A DNA stretch of 15,973 nt. Origin: JBFKAV01 sp041621405. Its GTDB lineage: Bacteria; Pseudomonadota; Alphaproteobacteria; Rhodobacterales; Rhodobacteraceae. The translations under genes and the position numbers were made by a program. The stretch is taken from positions 1 to 15,973 of the forward strand of contig JBFKAV010000081.1 of assembly GCA_041621405.1 (NCBI GenBank), given 5' to 3'. Of the stretch, positions 1-6,035 are shown piece after piece; position 1 is the stretch's first letter, and every line of letters starts with the position of its first letter. The notes under the pieces are model-generated. The model made no database searches and was not told the origin of the DNA. It saw nothing but the letters and a program-made list of their open reading frames with translations.

Positions 1-891
1 CTTCACCGCCTTGGCGGCCTCGGACGAGCGCTGGATCGTCACCGCCTGGGCGAGCTGGGTCTCCCAGAGCGGGACGGTGTTGACAAGTGTCGAGTTGATC
101 TTGGTGACGAGCGACTTGTCGTTTTCCTGCACCAGCCGGATTGAGGGCAGGGACTGCATCGTCACCTGCCTGGTCAGCTTCAGGTCGTGCACCCGACGCT
201 CAAGGTCGTCGCGCGCGGCGCGCATGTCGCGCAGTTCCTGCGCCTTGATTACCTGCTCGTTCTGCGCCGCCGCCTCGACCTCCTTCTCCTTGGCCGGGAT
301 CGTCTTGGCGTCGAGCTCCTTCACCAGTTCCTCGCCGGCGGCGATGTAGAGCGCCAGCTCGTCGTAGAAGTCGAGCGTCTTCTCGTAGAGGATGTCGAGC
401 GACTTGATGTCCTTCAGGAGCTTGTGCTCGTGGGTCAGAAGGTCGCCGGTCACCTTGTCGATCTGGTCCTGCACCTTCTCGAACCTGGCGAGGAAGTTGG
501 CGAACGGGGCGGCACGACCGAGGAGCCGCTCCCACCAGCTCGCCTGGCGGCGCACGTCGAGCTCGGAAATCGAGAAGCCGCGGATCGTGCTGACGATCTC
601 CTTCAGGCTGTCGCCGGCGGGCCCCACGTCCTTGTTGCGCACGTCGGCCAGCATCGCCTGACTGATCTGCTGCAGGTCGGCCTGCGCGGTCGAGCCGAAC
701 GACACGATCGAGCCGGTGTTGGTAATGTCGATCTCCTTCATCCGGCGGCGGATCTCCTCGGCCACCGGGGCTGGCGCGGCCGCGAGCGGCACCACCTCCT
801 CGGCGGGCTTCGGCTCCGGCAGGATCACCGCGGTCACCTTCTCAACCTCGGCGAGTTCCCTCTGGGCCTCGCTCTGAACAGTATCGGTCAT
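1..891 (-). CDS. telA: TelA / toxic anion resistance family protein (partial, C-terminus outside window)
   Basis: The minus-strand frame from ATG at 891 stays open to the window edge, giving 297 residues of a family usually about 350-400 long, so the C-terminus is missing. It begins MTDTVQSEAQRELAEVEKV and is soluble, with no signal peptide or membrane segment. It is rich in Lys, Glu and Gln helices that look coiled-coil. Recognisable TelA-type stretches are ITNTGSIVSFGSTAQADLQQ (about residues 55-75) and the segment around WWERLLGR with the following helices. An SD sequence (AAGGAGCG) lies just upstream, and the start is 10 nt after the stop of the XpaC-like gene, so the two are co-transcribed. 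TelA proteins are linked to tellurite and envelope-stress tolerance, but their biochemical activity is unresolved. In Bacillus a TelA homologue (YaaN) also follows xpaC, which supports the pairing. Family assignment is firm; resistance to tellurite specifically is inference. Confidence 0.88.
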   Translation of the reverse strand, partial: MTDTVQSEAQRELAEVEKVTAVILPEPKPAEEVVPLAAAPAPVAEEIRRRMKEIDITNTGSIVSFGSTAQADLQQISQAMLADVRNKDVGPAGDSLKEIVSTIRGFSISELDVRRQASWWERLLGRAAPFANFLARFEKVQDQIDKVTGDLLTHEHKLLKDIKSLDILYEKTLDFYDELALYIAAGEELVKELDAKTIPAKEKEVEAAAQNEQVIKAQELRDMRAARDDLERRVHDLKLTRQVTMQSLPSIRLVQENDKSLVTKINSTLVNTVPLWETQLAQAVTIQRSSEAAKAVK

Positions 892-901
892 GGTCGCTCC
901 T

Positions 902-1783
902 TCACTCTTCGGGGCGGATGCCCTCTCGCTGCAGTCTCTCGCGCAGCACTTCAATTTCGATGTCGAGCGCGCTGCGGTCGTCCTCCAGCAGCGTGCGGGT
1001 GCGGGCGGCGAAATTCGCCTCCAGGTCGTCGAGCAGCGCCTCGTAGTCGGCCCGCGCCTTTGGGTCGCGGCTCCGCGCCCAGATGTCGGCGAATTGCGCC
1101 GTCGCGTCCTTCGCGCCGAGGAGATAGACGCCCAGGTAGCGGCGGGCGGCCACCAGATCGCGCGGGTCGTTCTCGACCGTGCGGAACATCTCCCGCGCCG
1201 TGGCCTGGAAACGCTCTACGCGTGCTTCGAGATTGCGGTCTCCGGCGCGAAGGATCGCGTCCTTCATCGCCGCGAGATGGCCCTCGGCCTCATCCACTGC
1301 GCGGGCGACACGGTTTGACTGGTGCTGGTCGATCCCCTCCATGCCCTTGCTCCGCATCGGGTCTGGGCCGAAGGCGAAGAGGTGCAGGACGAACCCGAGC
1401 CCGGCGAAGATCACCGGATTGAGGAGCCCGCCCTCGGGGGCGAGTCCGCCGAGGAAGAGCCCGGCGCCGGTCAGGACCGAGCCGAATATCTTGCGCGGGA
1501 TCGCCGGGCGATGGGCGATGGTCCGCGCCTCGTAGACCTCCTGGGCACGGAGGCCCTCGCGGGTCAGCCAGGCGGCGAGGATCAGCGTGGCGAAGGCGGC
1601 AAGGTCGAGCGCGAGGCCCGTGGGCTCTTGTCGAAATGCGGTCAGCACGAACAGGAACGGCGCGAAGAAAAGCGCATTGACCCGACCCCCGGCCCTGGTT
1701 CGGCGTTTGCCCTCGAAGGCACCCTGCCGCCCGGGATCGGGGCCCGCGCCGGGGCTGTACCGGCCGCCATAGCGCTGGGCCAT
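902..1783 (-). CDS. XpaC-like membrane protein (5-bromo-4-chloroindolyl phosphate hydrolysis family)
   Basis: This 293-residue protein starts at ATG 1783 (MAQRYGGRYS) with SD GGGAGG upstream; longer in-frame starts run through the preceding small gene and are rejected. After a basic, Gly/Pro-rich cytoplasmic head (1-34) come hydrophobic segments at about 35-50, 56-73, 99-113 and 120-138. The arrangement is two helical hairpins, followed by a long charged, helical C-terminal half (about 145-293) with the XpaC-style pattern of an Arg/Glu-rich tail. XpaC was named for a phosphatase phenotype in Bacillus; no catalytic phosphatase motif is visible here, so the name should not be read as enzyme activity. 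It overlaps the upstream microprotein by one base (TGATG) and is followed 10 nt later by telA. The likely role is a membrane partner or anchor for TelA, by inference from context. Confidence 0.8.
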   Translation of the reverse strand: MAQRYGGRYSPGAGPDPGRQGAFEGKRRTRAGGRVNALFFAPFLFVLTAFRQEPTGLALDLAAFATLILAAWLTREGLRAQEVYEARTIAHRPAIPRKIFGSVLTGAGLFLGGLAPEGGLLNPVIFAGLGFVLHLFAFGPDPMRSKGMEGIDQHQSNRVARAVDEAEGHLAAMKDAILRAGDRNLEARVERFQATAREMFRTVENDPRDLVAARRYLGVYLLGAKDATAQFADIWARSRDPKARADYEALLDDLEANFAARTRTLLEDDRSALDIEIEVLRERLQREGIRPEE

Positions 1784-1866
1784 CAGGCGCCTCCCGTCCC
1801 GGCGACGTAGAGGATCAGAAAGATGAGCAGAAAGAAGGCCATCTTCTGCAGGCCGGTTTCGGACAT
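1783..1866 (-). CDS. 27-residue single-pass membrane microprotein
   Basis: An ATG at 1866 opens a 27-codon frame: MSETGLQK, then the hydrophobic run MAFFLLIFLILYVA (residues 9-22), then GTGGA and a TGA stop. The stop shares its last base with the ATG of the XpaC-like gene (TGATG), an arrangement typical of translational coupling. A purine-rich SD-like stretch (AAGGGGGCG) lies 5-10 nt upstream of the ATG. The segment is short for one transmembrane helix but plausible, with a charged N-terminal head and a small Gly-rich tail. It is the first gene of the operon with the XpaC-like gene and telA, and no longer protein frame explains the sequence. I do not recognise a named family. Expected role, by inference only: a small membrane subunit or regulator of the XpaC-TelA module. 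Confidence 0.68.
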   Translation of the reverse strand: MSETGLQKMAFFLLIFLILYVAGTGGA

Positions 1867-1910
1867 CGCGCGCCCCCTTGCGCCGCTTCACAACCTCGCA
1901 CCTGCGGATC

Positions 1911-1939
1911 GATATAGACGAAGGGGCGGTGGGGTGCCA
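1911..1939 (-). promoter_or_regulatory. Possible promoter of the microprotein-xpaC-telA operon
   Basis: On the minus strand a TATATC hexamer (complement of 1911-1916) is a fair -10. A poor -35 candidate, TGGCAC (complement of 1934-1939), sits 17 bp upstream of it. The -10 lies about 45 nt before the first ATG of the operon, in the only stretch between the upstream pseudouridine synthase stop and the microprotein. Position and -10 are reasonable, but the -35 is weak, so this is tentative. Confidence 0.28.
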
Positions 1940-1987
1940 GCGTCGAGACCCGGCTTCCCTCGGGTCAGCCGCCCTTCGCCGGCGGCG

Positions 1988-3154
1988 TCATCCCTTTCGG
2001 CCCGGCCCCTTTGGCTTCGGCGCTCCGCGCTTTGGTCCTCCGGCCGAGCCGCTCCCCCTGGGGCCGCCCTTCGGACCGCCCGGCTTCGGCCCGCCGCCAC
2101 GGCGCGGCGTCGGCGGCGCCGCAGCCTTGTCGGACCGGCCGCGCCCGCGGCCGGCCGGGGCGGCAGCCTTGAACGTGCGGCCCATGCCCCGAGGTGGTTT
2201 CGCCGTCCGCTCGGCGCCATCGCCCGCAGGCTCTTCTGCAGCATCATCGCGCTTCGGCCTCCGCGGCCCGCGTGGCGGCGCTGTCCTTCCCGCCTGGGTG
2301 TGCCGGGATGGCGGCGTGGCAGCACGCGGTCCCTTGCCGCCGGGCCTTGCACCCGGGCCTTCGGTCTGCTCGACGGCGGGAAGGCCAAGCTGGTCGCGCA
2401 GCATCTTGCGCCGCACCTCCTCGACTTGCCCGGGCTTCAGCTCGCCCAGCCGGAACGGCCCGTAGCTGATCCGGATCAGCCGGTTCACGGTCAGCCCCAC
2501 CGCCTCCATCGCCCGGCGCACCTCGCGGTTCTTGCCCTCGCGCAGTCCGACGGTCAGCCAGGCATTCGCCCCTTGCTGGCGGTCAAGACTTACCTCCATC
2601 GGCTGGAAGCGCTCGCCGTCCACGGTAATGCCCTGCCGCAACGGCTCCAGCGCCGCCTCGCTCGGCACGCCATGCACCCGCACCCGGTATTTCCTGAGCC
2701 AGCCGGTCGAGGGCAGCTCGAGCCGGCGCTTCAGCTCGCCATCGTTGGTCAGAAGCAGAAGACCCTCGGAACTGAGGTCGAGCCGGCCCACCGAGACCAC
2801 GCGGCTCATCTCGGCCGGCAGCGCGCCAAAGACCGTCGGGCGACCCTTCTCGTCCTTCTCGGTGGTCACCAGGCCCTGGGGCTTGTGGAAGAGCCAGAGC
2901 CGCGAGGGCTCGGCCTCCGGCAATGGCTGGCCGTCCACCGTGATCGCGTCGCGCGGGGTCACGTTCAGCGCCGGGCTCTCGATCACCCGGCCGTTCACCG
3001 TCACCCGGCCTTCTGCGATCATCGCCTCGGCGGCCCGCCGCGAGGCGACGCCGCGCCGCGCCAGCACCTTGGCGATGCGCTCGCCGCCGGCCGCTCCGCC
3101 GCCCGCCGCACCGCGCCCGCCTTGTCCGCCGGTATTGCTGTCCGATTTGCCCAT
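1988..3154 (-). CDS. rluB: 23S rRNA pseudouridine synthase, RluB/RsuA family, with long basic tail
   Basis: The 388-residue product starts at ATG 3154 (MGKSDSNTGG) with SD GAGGAAGCC. A Gly-rich leader (1-23) precedes an S4 RNA-binding domain (about 24-80: ERIAKVLARRGVASRR, then GRVTVNGR) and the RsuA/RluB catalytic domain (about 84-255). The signature SVGRLDLSSEGLLLLTNDGE carries catalytic Asp126, and LREGKNREVRRA and RIS follow in the usual order. RluB converts a uridine of 23S rRNA (U2605 in E. coli) to pseudouridine during ribosome assembly; the exact target here is inferred. From about residue 263 to the end lies a low-complexity tail rich in Gly, Pro, Arg, Lys and Ala, probably disordered and RNA-binding. 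The E. coli protein also has a tail, but not of this composition. RluE/RluF-type specificity cannot be excluded. It is divergent from tadA, with 74 bp between the starts. Confidence 0.9.
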   Translation of the reverse strand: MGKSDSNTGGQGGRGAAGGGAAGGERIAKVLARRGVASRRAAEAMIAEGRVTVNGRVIESPALNVTPRDAITVDGQPLPEAEPSRLWLFHKPQGLVTTEKDEKGRPTVFGALPAEMSRVVSVGRLDLSSEGLLLLTNDGELKRRLELPSTGWLRKYRVRVHGVPSEAALEPLRQGITVDGERFQPMEVSLDRQQGANAWLTVGLREGKNREVRRAMEAVGLTVNRLIRISYGPFRLGELKPGQVEEVRRKMLRDQLGLPAVEQTEGPGARPGGKGPRAATPPSRHTQAGRTAPPRGPRRPKRDDAAEEPAGDGAERTAKPPRGMGRTFKAAAPAGRGRGRSDKAAAPPTPRRGGGPKPGGPKGGPRGSGSAGGPKRGAPKPKGPGRKG

Positions 3155-3228
3155 GGCTTCCTCTACCCCGCCGCCCGGCGGGGCGAAAGCGGCTTGTGGC
3201 ACACGCCGGAGCGCGGCAGGAAGGGCGC

Positions 3229-3693
3229 ATGAGCCGGTTTGTCAGCCACATGGAGGTCGCCCTCGCCGAAGCCCGCGCCGCCGCGGAACGCGGCGAGGTG
3301 CCCGTGGGGGCCGTGATCGTCTCGCCCGAGGGTCGGGTCGTGGCCCACGCCGGCAACCGCACCCGCGAGCTTGCCGACCCCACCGCCCATGCGGAGATCC
3401 TCGCGCTCCGCGCCGCCTGCGCCGCGGCGGGCTCCGAGCGGCTGCAGGACCACGACCTCTATGTCACGCTCGAGCCCTGCCCGATGTGCGCATCCGCCAT
3501 TTCCCAGGCCCGCATCGCCCGGCTCTACTACGGCGCGGCCGACCCGAAGTCGGGCGGCGTGGCGCACGGCCCCCGCGTGTTCGACCACCCGCAGACGCAC
3601 CACGTGCCGGAAATCTACGACGGCATTGGCGCCGAGGAGGCAGGGCGCCTTCTCAGGGCTTTCTTCGCCGAGCGGCGCCCGAACGGGATGTGA
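3229..3693 (+). CDS. tadA: tRNA-specific adenosine deaminase TadA
   Basis: This 154-residue protein has the length of bacterial TadA. TadA deaminates A34 of tRNA-Arg(ACG) to inosine so that one tRNA can read CGU, CGC and CGA. The zinc/catalytic motif is intact: PTAHAEI with His54 and catalytic Glu56, then EPCPMCASA with Cys84 and Cys87. Flanking family features are RGEVPVGAVIV (22-31), the NRT substrate-binding turn (43-45) and YYGAADPKSGG (100-110). The ATG at 3229 is preferred over an in-frame GTG at 3196 because AGGAAGG lies 5-11 nt before it and the family begins here. The gene is single and divergent from the pseudouridine synthase, so two RNA-modifying enzymes share one 74-bp control region. 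Confidence 0.96.
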   Translation: MSRFVSHMEVALAEARAAAERGEVPVGAVIVSPEGRVVAHAGNRTRELADPTAHAEILALRAACAAAGSERLQDHDLYVTLEPCPMCASAISQARIARLYYGAADPKSGGVAHGPRVFDHPQTHHVPEIYDGIGAEEAGRLLRAFFAERRPNGM

Positions 3694-4051
3694 CCTGATG
3701 GGCACAGCTCCGGCCCGGGTCCTCCCGCCGGGCGAAGGATCGTTTCGGCGTTGCCGAGAATCGGTGTATGCCGCGCCCCGTCCCACCCCGAACAGAAGGA
3801 GGCGTGCGATGTTTGAAACTGCGTATCTCTCGCTTCCCCTCCGCGGGATGTCGGCGACGGCCGGGGATCGATCGATCTGGATCCTTCGCGCCTGACGCTG
3901 GAATTCCCGGCGCGCGCCGCCGGACCCTGATCCCAAACCACTGACGCAATCCGGGCCGATCCGTCGCCGTCAAGGCTGCCGTTCTGCCCTTCAATCTCAC
4001 CCCTGGAATGGGGCCGGCTTGCCGTCGAAGGCGGCCGGTCATGTGACGAAG
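3694..4051. other. 358-bp gap between tadA and the DUF1127-like gene
   Basis: The gap holds no conserved gene I recognise. It contains a GC hairpin at 3713-3733 (GCCCGG and CCGGGC arms, 9-nt loop) just past tadA without a T-run, so at best a weak terminator. It also has the small ORF listed separately at 3809-3895 and a GATCGATCGATC run near 3866-3877. No clear promoter stands out before the gene at 4052. Confidence 0.5.
3809..3895 (+). CDS. Doubtful 28-residue small ORF with a strong ribosome binding site
   Basis: An ATG at 3809 is preceded by AGAAGGAGG with a 6-nt gap, the best SD sequence in this gap. It opens a 28-codon frame (MFETAYLSLPLRG, ending IWILRA) closed by TGA. The product has no membrane helix, repeat or motif, and I do not recognise it. 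It could be a small peptide gene, the stub of a lost gene, or a chance ATG behind a purine-rich stretch. Only the SD argues for it. Confidence 0.25.
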   Translation: MFETAYLSLPLRGMSATAGDRSIWILRA

Positions 4052-4279
4052 ATGAATGCTTTGCCATTGAGAGACAACTTCCCCCTGGTCGAGACGGTCG
4101 AGCGGCTGATCGAACGCCACGGCCCACAGAGGATGCTGCTCGCCGTCCTGCGCCAGATCCTCCGCCGCCGGGACAGGCGGCCGCAGCGGCTGCGCGGACT
4201 GATGAGCGACCATATCCGGCGCGACCTCGGGCTGCCGCCGCTGGAAATCTACCACCGCCGGTACTGGGACATCCTGTGA
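4052..4279 (+). CDS. Small DUF1127-like protein (75 aa)
   Basis: The frame from ATG 4052 (MNALPLRDNFPLVETVERLI) encodes 75 residues. A helical N-terminal half leads to an Arg-rich run (ILRRRDRRPQRLR) and a C-terminal motif MSDHIRRDLGLPP followed by a YW dipeptide near the end. The helix, Arg cluster and (R)DLGLP-x(n)-W layout resembles the DUF1127 family, whose members are small basic proteins. Some of those bind RNA or partner proteins, such as CcaF1 of Rhodobacter sphaeroides. The SD is weak (GACGAAG directly before the ATG). A TTG at 4019 would add 11 residues but has no better site. The gene converges on the UPF0173 hydrolase with a 26-bp gap and no clear terminator. The family link is by motif resemblance only. 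Confidence 0.6.
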   Translation: MNALPLRDNFPLVETVERLIERHGPQRMLLAVLRQILRRRDRRPQRLRGLMSDHIRRDLGLPPLEIYHRRYWDIL

Positions 4280-4305
4280 CGTCCGAAAAGGGCGGCGGAA
4301 GCGGC

Positions 4306-4998
4306 TCAGACGGTGATCGGGACAAGCACCTCTGGCTCGATCACCGTCACGCCGGGCAGCCCCTCCTTCAGCCGCGCCGCCGATTGCTCGAGAAGCGGGA
4401 AGGTGCGGTAGTGGCAGGGGATCACCGTCTTGAAGTCGAAGAAGGTCTTCGCCGCGTAGGCGGCGCGCGCCATGTCCATGGTGAAATGCCCGCCGGCGCA
4501 GAGGATGCCGATGTCCGGGTTGTGCAGGTCGTTCATCACCTTCATGTCGGCCATGACATCGGTGTCGCCGGAGACGTAGATCACGTGGCCCTCGCCCGCG
4601 ATCATGAAGCCCGCCTCGGAGCCGGCATAGACCGGCCGTCCGTCGCCGGCGATCGACGAGGAATGCACCGCATGCACCATCGTCACCGCCACCTTGCCCA
4701 GCGTCACCGTGCCGCCCTTGTTGAAGCCAACGGTGGACACCCCCTCGGTCGTCTCCCAGTGGCTCATTAGGTCGTAAATACCGGCGATCGGGATCTTCCT
4801 TTCCTTGGCGATGGCCAACACGTCGGAGGAATGGTCGCCGTGGCCATGCGTGAGCAGGATGTAGCCCGCGCCCTCGGTCGCCTCGTCGTGGCGGGCCTCG
4901 GGAAACATCGGGTTGCCGGTCAGCCAGGGATCGACGAGAAGGATTTCGCCGGCGATCTCGATGCGGAAGCCGGAATGGCCGAGCCAGGTGATCTTCAT
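4306..4998 (-). CDS. UPF0173 metal-dependent hydrolase (metallo-beta-lactamase fold)
   Basis: This 230-residue protein matches the length and order of the UPF0173/YtkL family of small MBL-fold hydrolases. MKITWLGHSGFRIE opens the fold, DPWLTGNP follows, and the metal-binding motif THGHGDH supplies His51, His53, Asp55 and His56. Further ligands expected in the fold are visible as His109/His112 (MVHAVHSS), Asp145 (SGDTDV) and His196 (PCHYRTF). The start at ATG 4998 has SD GGGAGG with a 5-nt gap; a GTG two codons earlier would overlap that SD and is rejected. The substrate is unknown for the family, so only metal-dependent hydrolysis can be stated. There is no signal peptide, so it is cytoplasmic. 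It is divergent from the ceramidase-like gene, 56 bp apart. Confidence 0.9.
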   Translation of the reverse strand: MKITWLGHSGFRIEIAGEILLVDPWLTGNPMFPEARHDEATEGAGYILLTHGHGDHSSDVLAIAKERKIPIAGIYDLMSHWETTEGVSTVGFNKGGTVTLGKVAVTMVHAVHSSSIAGDGRPVYAGSEAGFMIAGEGHVIYVSGDTDVMADMKVMNDLHNPDIGILCAGGHFTMDMARAAYAAKTFFDFKTVIPCHYRTFPLLEQSAARLKEGLPGVTVIEPEVLVPITV

Positions 4999-5054
4999 GC
5001 GCACCTCCCTATCTGCTTGGGGGCAAGTGTAACCAGGAAACGGAGGCTGTCACC

Positions 5055-5717
5055 ATGGACTGGACCCGCGTCATCGACGGCTATTGCGAACGCACCGACG
5101 CCTCCTACTGGAGCGAGCCGGTCAACGCGCTGACCAACGCGGCCTTCCTGATCGCGGCCTTCGTCATGTGGCGCCGCGTCCGCGGGCAGGAGCTGCCGCT
5201 CGCCGTCACGCTTTGCCTGATCCTCGCGGCGATCGGGGTCGGCTCCTACCTCTTCCACACCCATGCCACGGTCTGGGCATCCACCGCCGACACCACGCCG
5301 ATCGGCCTCTTCATCCTCGTCTACCTCTTCGCCGCCAACCAGCATTTCTGGCGCCTGCCGCTCTGGGCGGCGCTCCTCGGAACCATGGCCTTCATCCCTT
5401 ACGCGGCGCTGCTGACACCCGTCTTCGCGGCGCTCCCCTTCTTCAGGATCTCCGCCTTCTACTGGCCGGTGCCGCTCCTCATTGCCGCCACCGCCTTCGC
5501 GCTTCGCAACCGGTCGCCCGCCACCTCGCGCGGCCTCGGCTTCGGCGCGGGGCTCCTCACGGTCACGCTCTGCTTCCGCTCGCTCGACCTGCTGGTCTGC
5601 GCCATTCTGCCCTTCGGCACGCATTTCCTCTGGCATATCCTCAATGCGGCGATGCTCGGCTGGATGATCGAAGTCTACCGCAGGCACATGCTTGCGGAGC
5701 GGAAGGCGGGGCGGTAA
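5055..5717 (+). CDS. Ceramidase-domain integral membrane hydrolase (alkaline ceramidase-like)
   Basis: The 220-residue product has about seven hydrophobic helices and the full residue set of the alkaline ceramidase/CREST superfamily. These are a Cys-Glu head and SEPVNALTN (Glu21, Asn24), GVGSYLFHTH with Ser64 and His68, Asp79 in the third helix region, and GTHFLWHILNA near the C-terminus with His190 and His194. In characterised relatives the Ser, Asp and three His residues form the zinc amidase site in the membrane. The eukaryotic enzymes cleave ceramide; the bacterial substrate is unknown and could be another N-acyl lipid, such as an ornithine- or sphingo-type lipid (inference). ATG 5055 has SD ACGGAGG. 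gatC starts 30 nt downstream on the same strand with its own strong SD, so the gene may be co-transcribed with gatCA. Confidence 0.85.
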   Translation: MDWTRVIDGYCERTDASYWSEPVNALTNAAFLIAAFVMWRRVRGQELPLAVTLCLILAAIGVGSYLFHTHATVWASTADTTPIGLFILVYLFAANQHFWRLPLWAALLGTMAFIPYAALLTPVFAALPFFRISAFYWPVPLLIAATAFALRNRSPATSRGLGFGAGLLTVTLCFRSLDLLVCAILPFGTHFLWHILNAAMLGWMIEVYRRHMLAERKAGR

Positions 5718-5747
5718 ACGCGGCTCCGTTCCCGCCAAGGAGGGGCC

Positions 5748-6035
5748 ATGTCCATCGACATCGACACCGCGCGCCGCGTGGCCAAGCTCGCCCGCATCAC
5801 CGTGGCCGAGGAAGACCTGCCCGGTCTCGCCCGCGAGCTCTCGGGCATCCTGGCCTTCATGGAACAGCTCAACGAGGTGAACGTCGAGGACGTGGAGCCG
5901 ATGGTCTCGGTTACGCCGATGCGGCTCAAGCGCCGGCAGGACGGGGTCACCGACGGCGGCTATCCCGGGAAAATCCTGTCGAACGCGCCCGACGCCCGCG
6001 AGGGCTTCTTCGCCGTGCCGAAGGTGGTGGAATGA
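5748..6035 (+). CDS. gatC: Asp-tRNA(Asn)/Glu-tRNA(Gln) amidotransferase subunit C
   Basis: This 95-residue protein has the standard GatC length. It begins MSIDIDTARRVAKLARI with the conserved LAR helix, continues with a central FMEQLNEVNVEDVEPM segment, and ends with LRxD-like and GYPGKILSNAPDAREGFFAVPKVVE, the most conserved C-terminal stretch of the family. GatC is the small scaffold that wraps around GatA and stabilises it in the GatCAB complex. The complex converts mischarged Glu-tRNA(Gln) and Asp-tRNA(Asn) to Gln-tRNA and Asn-tRNA. A strong SD (AAGGAGG) precedes the ATG. The stop overlaps the gatA start by four bases (ATGA), so the two subunits are translationally coupled. gatB is not in the window. 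Confidence 0.96.
   Translation: MSIDIDTARRVAKLARITVAEEDLPGLARELSGILAFMEQLNEVNVEDVEPMVSVTPMRLKRRQDGVTDGGYPGKILSNAPDAREGFFAVPKVVE

Noticed and set aside
1934..1939. A TGGCAC element resembling the -24 box of a sigma-54 promoter on the minus strand
   Set aside because: No TTGC element is found at the required spacing, so a sigma-54 promoter is not supported.
1967..1995. GCCGCC/GGCGGC arms near the pseudouridine synthase stop considered as a terminator
   Set aside because: A 6-bp stem in very GC-rich DNA with no T-run; such pairings occur throughout this window.
1823..3232. A 469-codon plus-strand frame opposite the pseudouridine synthase
   Set aside because: It is the shadow of the recognised minus-strand gene. 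It has no SD and no domain, and is biased to Arg, Pro and Ala.
3713..3733. GC hairpin after tadA considered as an intrinsic terminator
   Set aside because: The stem is only 6 bp, the loop is long and GAAGGATCG follows instead of a T-run.
3866..3877. GATCGATCGATC run considered as a methylation-controlled or origin-like site
   Set aside because: A single short run with no DnaA boxes, AT-rich unwinding element or partition genes nearby.
5084..6031. An apparent N-terminal extension of gatA reaching back through gatC and the ceramidase-like gene
   Set aside because: The frame is open by chance. The ATGA overlap with gatC and the family N-terminus MSLNELTIAEARDGL fix the start at 6032.
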